From: Toxorhynchites rutilus septentrionalis
Lineage: Eukaryota; Arthropoda; Insecta; Diptera; Culicidae
Direction of reading: 5' to 3'
Length of the DNA: 64,000 nt
NCBI RefSeq assembly: GCF_029784135.1
Contig: NC_073745.1
Location: 52,528,285 to 52,592,284, forward strand
Shown: piece after piece, positions 12,301 through 24,615 of the stretch
Position numbering within the stretch: the stretch's first letter is position 1
How the letters are laid out: the number at the start of each line of letters is the position of its first letter
Notes under the pieces: generated by a model
Databases searched by the model: none
Seen by the model: the letters and a program-made list of their open reading frames with translations, nothing else
What the model was told of the DNA's origin: nothing
Position numbers and translations under genes: made by a program

Positions 12301-12842
12301 TGGAGATCACTGTAAGTAACATTACTGTAAGTAACATTAAGTCACTTTCTAAACAGAGACTGATATGGCGAGTTACTCCATTAAAGCTTGGATGATGGAA
12401 TAGAAAGAGAATCCAAAGTTCTTGGCAACCTTTCACGAACATTATTGTTATTGAATGATGTCGGTCATAATTTTGTGATATTCTGATATTAGGGACACTC
12501 CTAAACGCTAAACGACATGAGGATAAATATTATGTAGTAATTGAGTACATTGGATATTGCTTTCCAACATACTTTCCAACATTTTAAACTTGCCGTTGGC
12601 GTTGCAAGTTTTTTCAATTTGCCGCGCTGGATAGTTCGGCAGATTTTAGGAATTCTACAAGGGTCGCCATGATAAAGTTTGTGTTTTGGTCTAAAAAAAA
12701 TCTCTTCATCTCAGTAGTTTTCCCAGAAAATCTGTAGGGGTGATGGGAGTAAGACGGACATGTTAAGGAAAACTTCAATTGTATCTTTGGAAACTCATGT
12801 TTTCCAAAACTTAAAAGCAGTTTCTTACAGTTCAATTTTGTT
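12301..12842. other. Unassigned AT-rich spacer
   Basis: It includes a short duplicated motif (ACTGTAAGTAACATTA, 12310-12340). No gene or element boundary seen. Confidence 0.4.
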
Positions 12843-12844
12843 TA

Positions 12845-13450
12845 AAGGGTGTGCCACATCAAATTGCATCAAGGAAAAAACGCTGTAGAAATTTAATTTT
12901 TAGGAATTATATCTTCAGCTTTTGCTTATAATCAGATAAGAGTGTATAGATCTCGTTGGCCATGCTTCACTGTCAATTTTTCGTAAATTTGGAAAAATGT
13001 CGTCGAACGAAAAAGAGCGTCGTGAATTAATCCTGCGCACTCATTTCGAGAATCCGGATTTGTCACATCGGGACATCGGTAAGATGCTGGGAATCGTCCA
13101 ATCCACGGTCAGCAGAGTACTAAAACGATACTTCGAGAACCTAACCATCGACCGGAAGGTGAAGAACGGCAAAAATGGATGCTCCGTCAGTGAAAAAGAT
13201 TACAAGCGCGTAGTTAAGCAGTTTAGACGTGATCCGAGAAGTTCGGTCCGGGATGTCGCCAATAAGCTGAATTTGTCAAGTTCATTCGTCCAGCGGACCA
13301 AGCAGTAGGAGGGCCTGCGTACATACAAGGTTCAGAAGGCTCCTAACCGCGACGAAAGGCAAAACATGGTGGGGAAGACGCGAGCCCGGAAGCTGTACAC
13401 CGAAATGCTGACGAAGCCGCATTGCCTGGTAATGGACGACGAAACCTACG
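12845..13450 (+). mobile_element. DD37E mariner, 3'-truncated copy
   Basis: The left inverted repeat (12845-12893) has two mismatches to the 2020 copy and is preceded by TA at 12843-12844. Homology runs through the transposase gene and stops abruptly after CGAAACCTACG at 13450, equivalent to 2625 in the first copy. The right half and right inverted repeat are missing. Confidence 0.88.
12997..13449 (+). pseudogene. DD37E transposase N-terminal part, nonsense and truncated
   Basis: Nearly identical to residues 1-103 of the first copy, with both helix-turn-helix units. It then meets a TAG at 13306-13308 where the first copy has CGG (Arg). The old frame continues to the first catalytic motif (VMDDETY, about 13430-13449), where the element is cut off. 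No catalytic core remains. Confidence 0.88.
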
Positions 13451-14416
13451 CTCTTTTTCTAAAATGGGCATAAAACCTGCTTATTTTTGCGTCATCAGAA
13501 TAAAATACTCCAAAGGACACAATCTTAATCCTAAAAAAGAAACAGCTTATTCTATCTTAACACTAAACACTAGTTTACAAAACAAATAACAATATAACAA
13601 ACTACAATGCACTTCAAAGTGCACAAAATAATAATTCAACATAAACGAGAGTACAATTTTCTGAGGACTTAGCGAGATAATAAGATATACTGGTTTTCGA
13701 AATTATTGGCCAAATGTTTTGTAAAAATGTGTTTTTTCATGTTTTTTTTACTGAAATCAAAACAAGCTGAAAAGTAGAACATTTTTATCGATACGGGTAT
13801 AATCGACATGTAGTGGGGGAATATGGACAGCTCAATAATATACGAAGCGTAGAAGTTTATCGCTCGCGAGAGGAATAATTTCGCTCTCTCTCTCAGTATT
13901 TATGCCGGGGATCTGGCAACCCTATCCCAACCAATGCAAATTGAGCGTAGGCAGCATAAAACAGGGCTCGCTCTTAGGGTGCTCACTTAGAGGTGAATGA
14001 ACTGAAAAGTATAAAGCCTCTTTAAAACAAAGAATGGAATGGAATGGGGGCTCACGTATTGTTTACTGTTTGGAGTCATATATGTTAATATTTGATTAAG
14101 TTGGATAGTTTTCTTTGGCAAGCGATGTTTGGATACCCATCCGGAAGCTTTCTTGACGATTTGCAATTAAAATCACTGCTAGAGAATCGCGCGGAGCACT
14201 TCATTTTTAATTTTAGGTTATGATTTCTATGCTCGTGATTTTCTATGCTGGCTACAAAAAGGCGGCCATCTTAGCAATCCCTTGGTTTGTGCGTCCAGTA
14301 ACTGAAATAGAATAAAAAAAAAGCAGTATAAGAAAGAGTTCAATATTCTTCCCTTCACTTTCCATTATGCATTGGATATGATTTTGGATGTGACTGTCCA
14401 TTTCAACCCCACCAGT
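13451..14416. other. AT-rich spacer, no gene recognised
   Basis: Only short frames. It contains a small CT run (13893-13905) and no visible terminal repeats. Confidence 0.4.
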
Positions 14417-14577
14417 GCAATAATTTAAATTTAGCACTTACGAATTAATTTACTTTTCCGTACATACCTAATATCGCTTCTCTGTCAACTCACAAACCGA
14501 AATATAACCATCAGTGAATTTAATTTTGTAATTAAACCACTCAAAATGCTTAATATCGAAGCCGCAAAAATTAAATC
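14417..14577 (-). repeat. Dispersed repeat, inverted relative to the copy at 47.1 kb
   Basis: The reverse complement of this stretch (GCGGCTTCGATATTAAGC... ATCGCTTCTCTGTCAACTC region) matches 47105-47255 at high identity across about 150 bases. The element type is unknown and no terminal repeats were visible. Confidence 0.7.
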
Positions 14578-14870
14578 CACACGCGGAATCATGTTTGATT
14601 TTCGGTTTTTATGTCCCTATTTCACTTTTGATCAGTATTCATTGTCATAGGATGGTTTAAATACTCTAGAATGAAAGGGGTCGCATTAACAAAAATTTGA
14701 AATTCATAATGCAACTATACAAATCAATCACCTGTTCATCATACCCCCACTGTCCGTCCGTCCGCGGTTCCCCTATTGATCTGTATAATTTTGGGCTCAA
14801 GTTTTGAGTATAGTCTTGACAGAAGGATTTGGCGACATTGATGACAATCACGTACCGAGGATACCGTTCT

Positions 14871-16434
14871 GAATCATATTTCGGACGCTTAAGACATTTG
14901 ATGCAGAAAACAGATCTAAACTTTATGCACAAGTACTGTTTGGTTGATATTTCTACTAAATTAGTTCAATAAGGGTTTAAGCTTTCTACTTATTGAATAA
15001 AAAAGTTTTTTGAAGGGGATAAGAATCAATTTTCGGACACTATTTATGAAAAAAATCAAATTTCGGACAGAGTGAATTCAAATTTCGGACACTCTGTTTG
15101 CATAACGGTTTCTTGTGGTTTTAAGCTCAACTTGTATTTCTGTACAATTACTTATGCAATAAAATGATCAAACATGAGAAAAACGAAGTGTTCGGGTATT
15201 TTGGTTATTGTTTAATGTATATTTGAAGATGTTTTTTTCCATTTTTTGAGTGAACGAATAATCAGTAATAATCAGCAATGACGTGTCGCAGAACGAATTC
15301 CTAAGAATATTTTGAAACTTCAGGACAACACCTAAAGCGTTACATAGGGGTTTTTGAAAATTCGAAAATATTCCAAAACAGCTAAATCGGTCGATTAATT
15401 CCTGAGATATCAATGCTGAAAAAAACATGGTTTCGAGAAAAACGCGTTCAAAAATTCGTATATATCCCTTAAGGTGATCCCTTATATCCCTTAAGGTGAT
15501 CTCATACTTTTGACTATAACATTCCAACGAAATCCAATATCAAAAATCGTTTTAGCACAATATTTCTATCATTAGCTCCCCAAAAATGCAAAAAAAAATC
15601 GATTTTTTCGACCTTCCCGACCAGGGTCCCCTCTTAACCGCAGTAGAGCCTGTTTTGATTTTCATCTGTTTCGTTCGTCCCTCAAAAATATATATTCTAA
15701 TACTATTAATTAACATGATGTTTATTGATATTAGTTACAATATTGCTAGTATATATTTATATATCTTAAATGCGCTCTCATCCATCCGCTTCCTTCCGCC
15801 CACATCCGCTTTGCATGTTGGCCAACACTGATTCTGAGGTTTTCTTGAGGATTTTGGATTTTGGGTTGCAGCAGTACGGATAGGTGATCCTGCTCGAATG
15901 GCATCCAAAGCGTATTCAACTTTGTCCTTGTTGTAGTACGCTTCGCATCCATAATAAACCTGAAAACATACATTGTAGTATCACCAAATTTTTAATTTCC
16001 GAAATATGAATCGTAGGAAAAAAAATCGAATCAAATTTCGGATATTCTATTTTATAATTTTTTGAAGAAAAATTACTATATACTTCATTATGTTTTATAA
16101 TCAACTGTGAAACACTTACCAAGCAATAACAGTTAACTGATAACGATGATGATCAGGGATGAAACACAAGAGGAATTGAACTATTAATAAACGGTTATAT
16201 TCTACCTGCTCACGCTAAGTGAATGTCAAAAACAAACAGTAATGAGTAGTGCTGTTAAATTTTTGCCTACTATGTTATACTAAGTAAATCTAATATAAAC
16301 TGATAGTGAAACCAAGGGGATAATCTAAAGAATCAATTGTGATATTGATTTCACAGTTATATCATCAGGACATTAAGCATTTCAAGATATTATTACAAAG
16401 TGTCCAAAATATGATGCTGTCCGAAATATGATTC
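14871..16434. mobile_element. Inverted-repeat element with TTTCGGAC motifs
   Basis: A perfect 16-bp inverted repeat, GAATCATATTTCGGAC, lies at 14871-14886 (+) and 16419-16434 (-). Several further TTTCGGACA copies occur near both ends (15031, 15061, 15081, 16405). The interior carries a transposase-like DNA-binding remnant (15830-15965, minus strand). This suggests a decayed DNA transposon of about 1.56 kb. The target duplication is not evident, so the exact ends are uncertain. Confidence 0.5.
15830..15965 (-). pseudogene. psq-type helix-turn-helix remnant (pogo-like transposase?)
   Basis: Read on the minus strand, one frame gives Y-Y-N-K-D-K-V-E-Y-A-L-D-A-I-R-A-G-S-P-I followed by R-T-A-A-T. 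This resembles the start of psq-type helix-turn-helix domains (pattern ALxAIrxGxsIrkAA) found in pogo-type transposases and BTB-psq regulators. Only this helix region is recognisable, with no catalytic DDE segment and no long frame. It lies between the inverted repeats at 14871 and 16434, which supports a transposon origin. Confidence 0.4.
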
Positions 16435-17239
16435 ACACTGTTATAAAATAACACTTTCCTGTTGCAAAAGCCTTTCCGAAAATCGGAAGCAACGTCCGGT
16501 TTCCTGAAAGATACCTTTGGGTTTATACAACAAAATTACTAATTGTAGAAATTTTCGTACAGAATGCTCCGATGAAGAAGAACACGGCCAACAATGGCAA
16601 AATGCAGGCTGGATCTATAACCTCTGATGGAAAAGTTTATTGACTACGATTGGGGGATCTTTGGAAAAAGATCGATCTTGACGAAGCGATTTTCTAAACG
16701 GCGTAGGAATCGATTCACCGATTGAATCATACCAGAGAATCGATATTCGCTGAATAGATGCCTTTTTTCGATTTTTTTTTACGTATTTTATATAAATGTC
16801 GTCTTTTCTTTAAACATGGAATAAGAATTTCACGTTTCTATTCAAATATCGATGGTATTTTATTTTGATTATTAGCATGAAGATCACAAAAAATTGAAAA
16901 CCCAAAAAATGTATTTTCCAGGGCCTTCGTGTACCATAATGGAATTATTTAATCAAATTGATTGAAATTCAACAACTGATATTCGTCCAGACAATAATCC
17001 CATAAAATCCAACCGTGCCATACGTCTGGTATTCAGTGGAAATCTTGGTAGTAATCTCAGTTCAAGAAAATGAACGTTTCGGCTGGACCTGATTTCACCA
17101 TCAAATTTCATCACTATTTTCACTGTCAGTCTACTGAATGTGATGGTGTAAATATAACATGTGACCACTTGCTTAGTAATATCCAAACTACTCAAAACTG
17201 GTCCTAAATTTACGACCACTAATTTGTCAACCTCGAAAA
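16435..17239. other. Unassigned AT-rich DNA
   Basis: No coding frame with a recognised domain and no repeat structure seen. Confidence 0.4.
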
Positions 17240-17703
17240 GGATTCAATGTTTATATAACAGTTCGGCTGAGAAGTTCATAAGGTTGACGTCTAGATTGTA
17301 AAAATCTACTTGACTACCACAAAGCACCATTTTTCAATGGATACGTGTCAAAATTTGCCAGCAATCGGCGATTGGTTCGTGTGTTACAGCATTGAGAGTG
17401 AAGCAACTTTTGTTATTGTGAAAAAAAAAATGTAAAAATCCGAGTTTCGTGTATTGATGGCAAAATGGCATGAATTGGGCTTCGAATTGCTTCCGCATCC
17501 ACCGTATTCTCCAGATCTGGCCCCCAGCGACTACTTTCTGTTCACAGACCTGAAGAGAATGCTCGCTGGCAAGAACTTTAAGACCGATGATGAAGTGATT
17601 ACCGAAACTGAGGCCTATTTTGGAAAATCCGAAAGAGTACTATAAAAATGGTATCGAGAAGTTGCAAGATCGCTATAATCGCTGTATCACCCTCAAAGGC
17701 TAA
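17240..17703 (+). pseudogene. D34D-type mariner relic, internally deleted
   Basis: The region 17457-17645 (ATG at 17457) encodes the C-terminal catalytic part of a classic mariner transposase, including LLPHPPYSPDLAPSDYFLF, where the Asp of PSDYFLF is the third catalytic residue of the D34D triad. The following LKRMLAGKNFKTDDEVI is also typical. After codon 63 a frameshift occurs; the next frame continues E-Y-Y-K-N-G-I-E-K-L and ends with R-Y-N-R-C-I-T-L-K-G and TAA near 17703. The 17240-17430 segment resembles the mariner leader and first codons, joined directly to the 3' part, so the central half of the gene is deleted. Confidence 0.75.
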
Positions 17704-18029
17704 ATTGTTGAAAAATTGTTGAGCATTACCTCTTCTACGTATTTAAATAACATCGAGTATCAATATTCATTCAAAATTCGATTCAAATTTTTTTTTTTTT
17801 TGCATGACCTAACACAGTAGGTCCTAAATAGAACATTTCTAGTGAAAGCAAATTATTAAAACAAAATTTCAAGTGCACTGAAAAAATATTTCTGTGGGTG
17901 GCAATATAGACTTATAAAGACTCTGAATCAAGTACGAGTTTTTTCTGCACACTACATGGAAAGCGAAACTGGATGTGAGAGAAAAGCTACAAGATCAGAG
18001 AACCAGAATTCCGACCGTGAATATTCATT

Positions 18030-18310
18030 TTTGGCATAAAAGAAGAATTAATTTTTTGATTCTTTCCCTTAAAGTCATAAAACACTTTTTTCACACAAAA
18101 GAATACAGATCCAATATCTTCCGGAAGGATATAGAGGATCATATTTGATGAAAAAATCCTTCGCAAAAGGCATATGATCGAATTCCAACAGTGATAGAGT
18201 TATTGAACTTTTTTTTGTTTCCAGCTCTATTTGCCTTTAAATGGATCTACATCAGATGAGAGGATCCTGTTGTTTTCATTTGAAAGATGAGAAATTTCTG
18301 TAAAGAGAAC
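18030..18310 (+). repeat. Fragment of the pogo-like element seen at 52.7 kb
   Basis: Homologous over about 260 bases to 52795-53060, including CATATTTGATGAAAAAA, AACTTTTTTTTGTTTC and TTTCATTTGAAAGATGAGAA. Neither terminal repeat is present, so this is an internal remnant. Confidence 0.65.
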
Positions 18311-18398
18311 AGTTATGGAACATTTAAATTACAGACTTAACAGATTTATCAGTTCTTCGAAATAGATAGTGGATTTAAAAAAAAATTTATCATGTAAA

Positions 18399-18443
18399 CA
18401 TTTGACAATAAACTGACATATAATGTCAGTTTATTGTCAAATG
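18399..18443. repeat. Perfect 21-bp hairpin with a 3-base loop
   Basis: CATTTGACAATAAACTGACA (+T) at 18399-18419 is exactly complementary to 18423-18443, with ATA between. There is no coding context. It would extrude as a cruciform or form an RNA hairpin if transcribed. Confidence 0.9.
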
Positions 18444-18733
18444 AAAAAAAAAATGCAAAAAATTAACAAGCACTCTCCACCAGACGGTATGAAAACCGAC
18501 GCTCAGCATTATTTAATTTCATGTCCACCTTGGATTCGAGGTTGCAATTAACCCGCGTTAACACAAAAATGGTCATTTACACCAGTTGTTAGATAATATT
18601 TGTTTATTTGTTTATTTGTTCACAATAATAGCATAAGATGTTACATCTGCTACAAAGCTACAAAGTATAGGGAGTGCGTGGTACTACTAGTCATTTACGT
18701 ACTATCTAACTTCAAAAATGTTCATTATATAAA

Positions 18734-19786
18734 TTAATTCATTAAATTAAAGTACTCTTTGCATTGCTTCTTAAATGTTAAAAATGATTTTTGATTTCTT
18801 AGATTGTTTGGTAAAGAATTCCAGAGACAAACACCTCTCACAAATACAGTTTTGGCATAAAAGGCTGTAGAATGCACCGGTAAAACATATTTCTCTAGTC
18901 TATTACTTCTAAAAGGTATCAGCTTTTCATGTAGATATGCGGGGCATTTCGTTGTAATTATTTTATGAAGTATTAGGCAAGAGCGAGCATTTATAAAGTT
19001 ATGGAAAGAGTAACCTAAAAGTTTACTCTGTAAATGCGAAACACTGTCCAGACGACCAAGATTGAGTACAAACCGAACACACGCATTAAGTGCGATTCTT
19101 AACCTATCTAAAGTCTGTATGCTCACTGAAAGCAGTAGAAAGTCACACGTCACGAAGTATGGTAGAATGAAGCTTTTGAATATCTTCAGCTTAGTTTCCT
19201 GGTTCAAGAAAGATCCTTTCAACTGGAAACATCGTAGAGTTCCGTATATCTTGCCACATTGGCCCAATATGAATTTATCCCACTGGAAGTTATGCTGGAT
19301 AATGAAACCAAGACTAGTGGCACTTTCTACAAACTGAATTGTGTCATTTCGGATAGTCAAATTCAAATGGTTATCATCATTACCCCGTGTAATAAGAAGA
19401 GCTTTTGACTTTTGTGCATTGAGCTTCAAACTATTTGCCTCTGCCCATGTTTTTATAGAATTTAAATCATCGTTCACTAGTCTACAAATAGTCAAAGCGT
19501 TCACATTATTGTAGTTTGCGTAAAGCTGCACATCATCCGCAAAAATATGCACAGAACAATGTTTTACAATTCCTGGTAGATCGTTGATGTAAAGAGTGAA
19601 CAAAATTGGGCCTAGTACCGATCCTTGGGGCACTCCCGATGTGACTGGAAGAAAATCTGAAAGCAAAAATTTTTTATGAAAGCTACTATTTATTTCATTA
19701 GCATCGAAATTAATCTCGTTCTGCGCAAATCGCTTTGAAAACCCTAACTCTCGAAATTTTGTCCAAAACTCGTTGATCACGTTCAA
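18734..19786 (-). pseudogene. CR1-like LINE reverse transcriptase, C-terminal part
   Basis: This is the second half of a non-LTR reverse transcriptase. The motif SGVPQGSVLGPILFTLYIND is followed by the catalytic VHIFADDVQLY, a thumb region (LNAQKSKALLITRG) and the C-terminal domain ending ESLPNNLR-like (WNSLPNNLRNQKSFLTFKK). The fingers and first palm motif are missing. The upstream endonuclease linker (19973-19710) lies in another frame and runs into this ORF, so an internal deletion plus frameshift removed about 200 residues. The first residues up to about 55 are therefore out-of-family sequence. The frame is otherwise open to the stop at 18734. It cannot make an active enzyme. Confidence 0.85.
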
Positions 19787-20003
19787 TCATAGCTTTCTGA
19801 ATTTGTTCATTAAACCACGGGTTGTGTCGATTCTTATTTCTAAATTTCCTAATAGGGACACAACTATCATACAAAGTTTTGACAAAACAATTGAATAAGT
19901 CAACTAATGTATCAGGATCATCAGATGAGAAGAAAACGTTCCAGTCGAGTCTGTTGAATTGTGATAAAATCATATCAGAATCTACATGTTTGTAGTCACG
20001 GTA
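19710..20003 (-). pseudogene. CR1-like LINE ORF2, linker after the endonuclease
   Basis: Continues the ORF2 broken by the inserted LINE. It reads D-S-D-M-I-L-S-Q-F-N-R-L-D-W-N-V-F-F and then VDLFNCFVKTLYDSCVPIRK and NPWFNEQIQKAMIERD, the usual segment between endonuclease and RT (PWFN with basic residues before it). It stops after ICAERD where the deletion removed the start of the RT. Confidence 0.75.
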
Positions 20004-20015
20004 ATAGACTTCCTT

Positions 20016-23000
20016 TTTTTTTATTAAATCGTTTATTTTTACAGGCTCAGTTACATAAGTTTAAAGGAGCCAAACTCCTGACTGTATTGTTACAAGTATA
20101 TATAAACATTTTTCCTTAATTCTAATGTTAATGGTGAAGAAAACCGATTACTCGCGGTCTACTCGAGTTTAGAAGGGTGACATATTTTCTTCAGGAAAAG
20201 GAAGGGATAAAAGGATATGTTAACAATGTGCACTCTTACATTCACACTCACATGCATTACACTCAATTCTTAAGCCTATCTTATATCTAATATGTATTTA
20301 CATTTCACCTTATTCTATTGTTAATGAGAAGGGATTTGATTTCTCGCGAAGGAAAAGGAAAAGGAGAATATAAGGATATAAGGACAATCAGACACGAAGA
20401 TCGATAACTTTTAGGAAGACATATATTTGGGACATGTAATCAAGGTCTAAACCAGCCAACACATCTCTCACCGGCACATTGGGCTGCCTTCCTCTAGCCC
20501 GAAGAGAGTTTTCTAAATTCGATCTGGCAACAAGATACTCCTCGCACGACCAAACAACGTGTTCGATGTCGTGGTAACCTTGGCCACAGGCACAGATATT
20601 GCTGTCGGCGAGATCAAAACGAAAGAGTAGCGCGTTTAACGAACAGTGATTGGACATGAGTCGGGAGAAGGTGCGAATAAAGTCCCGACTCAAGTCCAGA
20701 CTTTTGAACCATGGTTTTAGGCTAACCTTAGGGATAATTGAGTGGAGCCACTGGCCCAATTCATCTTCGTTCCATTTGCGTTGCCAGTTAACAATGATAT
20801 TTTTACGAACTAAAGAATAAAATTCATTGAAGGCGATTTGACGCTGATAAATTTCGCCTTCAATTGCACCTACCTTTGCTAATGAGTCAGCCCTCTCATT
20901 ACCCGGAATAGAGCAATGTGAAGGGACCCAGACAAAGGTAATGACATAACAGCGTCTGGTTGAAGCACTCAAAATTTCTCGTATTCTCTCAAGGAAGTAC
21001 GGCGAGTGCTTTTCCGGCCTCACTGAACGGATAGCTTCGACAGAGCTAAGACTATCCGTTACAATGTAATAGTGTTCAACAGGTCGTGAGGCGACGCTGT
21101 CCAGCGCCCAGTGTATTGCTGCCAATTCAGCAATATACACTGAGCAAGGATTCTGAAGACTGTGGGAGGTGCTAAAAAATTCGTTGAACACTCCAAATCC
21201 TGTGGACTCATTCATAGAGGACCCATCAGTAAAGTACATATTATCACAATTGATACGCCCATACTTTGCATTGAAGATCGTAGGAACGATCCCCGATCGA
21301 TGATAATCTGGAATTCCATGGATTTTCTCCTTTATGAACAGATCAACATATACAGAGGAATTGATGTAGTCAGGGAAACAAACACGGTTGGGAATATACG
21401 AAGAAGGATCAACCTGCATGGAGATGAATTCATGATATGAAGTCATGAATCCAGAATGAAAATTTAGCCCGATCAGCTGCTCAAAATTTCCGATCACCAA
21501 TGGGTTCATAACCTTACACCGGATGAAGAACCGAAGAGATAATAAATTGAAGCGATCTTTTAGTGGGAGTACGCCTGCCAAAACCTCGAGACTCATGGTA
21601 TGCGTTGAGGGCATACTTCCCAACGCAATACGGAGACAAAGATACTGAATTTGCTCGAATTTAATGAGATGTGTTTTGGCAGCTGATTGAAAACAGAAAC
21701 TACCATACTCCATCACTGAGAGAATAGTTGTTCGATACAACATTATAAGATCTTCGGGATGGGCTCCCCACTAGGTGCCGGTAATTGTACGGAGAAAGTT
21801 TATTCTTTGTTGACATTTTTTACTCAGATACCTAATATGGACCCCCCAAGTACATTTGGAGTCGAACCAGACCCCAAGATACTTGAATGACATAGCATGA
21901 GTGATCGGTTTACCCAAAAGTTGAAGCTTTGGTTTTGCTGGTCTATGCTTCCTAGAAAAAACCACCATCTCTGTTTTCTCCGTGGAGAATTCGATCCCTA
22001 GCCCAATGGCCCAGGTTGAAAAATTGTTCAAAGTATCTTGTAAGGGTCCTTGCAGGTCGGATTCGTTTGATCCTACGACAGACACCACTCCATCATCTGC
22101 AAGTTGTCTTTGGCTGCAATTTTGTGTAAGGCAATTGTCGATGTCGCTTACATAGAAGTTGTACAAAAGGGGGCTTAAACAGGAGCCCTGGGGGAGGCCC
22201 ATGTAGGAGACCCGATTTACTGTCGAATCCCCGTGAGAAAAGTTCAACTGTTTCTCACAAAGCAAGTTATATAACATATTATTCAACAGAGGCGGCAGAC
22301 CCCGAGAGTGTAATTTGTCTGACAAAACCTCTATTGAAACAGATTCAAAGGCCCCCTTTATGTCCAAGAATACTGAAGCCATTTGTTTTTTTTCGGCGTA
22401 AGCCATTTGAATTTCTGAAGAAAGCACCGCAAGACAATTCGTCCCCTTGCCCCTGCGGAACCCATATTGTGTATCTGAGAGTAGGCCATTCGTTTCAACC
22501 CATCGATCAAGGCGAAACAAGATCATTTTCTCCAACAATTTCCGTATACACGACAGCATTGCTATTGGACGGTACGAATTGAAGTCGGACGCGGGTTTTC
22601 CGGGTTTTTGAATAGCTATAATTCGCACTTGTCTCCAATCATCTGGAACAATATTATGCTCCAGAAACCGATTGAATAAATTCAATAAGCGATGTTTCGC
22701 CACATCAGGGAGGTTTTTTAACAAGTTGAATTTAATTCTATCCGTTCCTGGAGCCGAATTGTTACAAGAAAGGAGAGCAAGAGAGAATTCTACCATCGAA
22801 AACTCGGAATCAAGATCGCACCTATCTTGTGGTATATCTCGAACATTTTTTTGCACAGGAGCGGAATCGGGACAAACCTTCCGTGCAAAATTAAAAATCC
22901 ATCGATGTGAATATTCTTCGCTTTCATTCGATGAAGAGCGATTTCTCATGTTTCGAGCCACTTTCCATAATTTTTTCATAGACGTTTCTCGTGACAAACC

Positions 23001-23817
23001 TCCCACGAAATTTCGCCAATAAGCACGTTTTTTCCCTTTGATCAAGTTTTTAAATTGATTTTCAAGGTCCAAATACGATTGAAAATTTGCAATGGTTCCA
23101 CGTTTCCGAAAAGCTTTGAATGCGTTCGATTTATCCTGATAAAGCTTGGAACATTGGCTATCCCACCATGGATTGGGAGGCCTTCGACGAATAGTGGAAC
23201 CTGGGATGGGTTTCGTTTGAGCGCGAACCGCGCTGTCATATATCAAACGAGAAATGAAGTTATACTCCTCCAATGGAGGTGAACCATCTCTGGAATTGAT
23301 GGCTAGAGCAATCGCGTCCGAATATTTTTTCCAGTCAATGTGTCTTGTGAGGTCATATGCCATGTTTATAGATTCAGAAGAATTCGACCCAATAGTGATG
23401 GAAATTTTGATTGGCAAGTGATCACTATTGTTGGGGTTCTGGATTACATTCCACTTGCAATCTAACGATAGTGAATTCGAGCAAAGCGAAAGGTCAAGAG
23501 CACTTGGTTTAGCAGGAGGTTTAGGAACACGTGTTGTTTCCCCAGTATTCAAAACGGTCATATTGAAGCTGTTACAAAGGTCATATATCAACGATGAACG
23601 ATTGTCGTCGTACTGTTCCCCCCAGGCAGTTCCGTGAGAGTTGAAGTCTCCCAAGATCAATCGTGGCTCAGGAAGAAGTGAGCACATGTCAACAAGTTGC
23701 TTGCGGCCAACCGCAGCTCTCGGAGGTCAATACAAGCTGACAATACAGAGGTCTTTTCCTCTGATGTTTGCATGACAAGCAGCAGCTTCAATCCCTCCAA
23801 TAGGTGGAAGGTCAATG
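20016..23817 (-). mobile_element. RNase H LINE (family of 41.9 kb), 5'-truncated, nested in the CR1-like LINE
   Basis: About 3.8 kb on the minus strand, closely similar to the element at 41943-46297 from its coding position 42529 to its A-rich tail. Flanked by the 12-bp duplication ATAGACTTCCTT. The 3' UTR with the conserved CTCGAG..ACCGCGAGTAATCGG block lies at about 20145-20170. Because it interrupts the CR1-like element cleanly, it is the younger insertion. Confidence 0.92.
20388..23817 (-). pseudogene. RNase H LINE ORF2, two nonsense codons
   Basis: Same protein as 42275-45949, starting within the endonuclease domain. A TGA at 23727-23729 replaces the Trp of SLYWPPR. The frame is then open 23687-21771 (GDFNSHGTAWG, SDHLPI, reverse transcriptase with MGLPQGSCLSP and RQLADDGVV). 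A TAG at 21771-21773 replaces a Trp in TGTWWGAHP. The frame reopens 21743-20388 with the RNase H domain (YFTDGSSMNES, IAELAAIHWALDS, IVTDSLSSVEA, NERADSLAKVG) and the Cys-His segment. Unlike the 41.9-kb copy it keeps the KPGKPAS residues of the RT. Confidence 0.93.
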
Positions 23818-23829
23818 ATAGACTTCCTT

Positions 23830-24594
23830 GTTGACTATACTTTTATCGAAGTCCAGAAAAGCGAAAATGAGGTCATGTTGTGATATATTTGGAACATCTA
23901 TTTGCCCAAATCGTAAGATTTTGCTTGGCTCGTTGGTTATGATCAAATCAAGCTGCGAGGATCCATAGGAATGGAAAAAAGTCGGTTCTTTGCCAACTAT
24001 GCTCAATGACAGTGAACTAAGAACATCAATGAAACGCTCAGATTTAGAATTCGTACGAAGAACATTTGTATTGAAATCACCAAGAAGCAAAACATTATTA
24101 TACCGCGTTCCATGCTCCGTAACTTTCTCGAAAATAAGATCTGAACAATCAAGCGATGGGTGATTATAGATTAGTCCAACTAATATCTTTTCAGAATTTA
24201 CCATAATTTCAACGAAGATAAACTCAATTGGGTGATTGTGTTGTACGATAAAAGAAGATTCAATAGTTTTGAAATTCTAACATTTTTTTATATATATTAA
24301 TAAATCACCTCCAACGTTTCCGATCCTGTCATTTCTTACAGTATTATAACCGACAATCCCAATTAAAGTTGAAGGCTTGCTGTCATTCAGTCAGGTTTCG
24401 CATACACAGACTATATCCACACTAGCAATGCTCATTATTTGACGTAGCTCATCCATCTTAACCATATTTCTTGCACATATGCTCTGCATATTCAAACTGC
24501 AAACCGACAATTTATTGGGTATTGAAGCTGACTTCATGACTATTCCCGGAATATTTATATCTGTAGGGGTGTTTGAGGAATGTATTTCAGCCAT
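23830..24594 (-). pseudogene. CR1-like LINE ORF2, endonuclease domain
   Basis: ATG at 24594 (MAEIHSSNT). The APE-type endonuclease starts VCSLNMQSICARN and goes to VDIVCVCET, where a TGA replaces the Trp of the conserved ETWL at about 24391. Translation in the same region resumes later as ILVGLIYNHPSLD, LLLGDFNTNVLR, SSQLDLIITN and ISQHDLIF, which are the phosphoesterase motifs (DFN, SxHxLI). It is then cut by the nested LINE at 23829. Another stop lies at about 24280, so the domain is dead. Confidence 0.8.
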
Positions 24595-24615
24595 AATCTC
24601 GATTATGTACACTTA

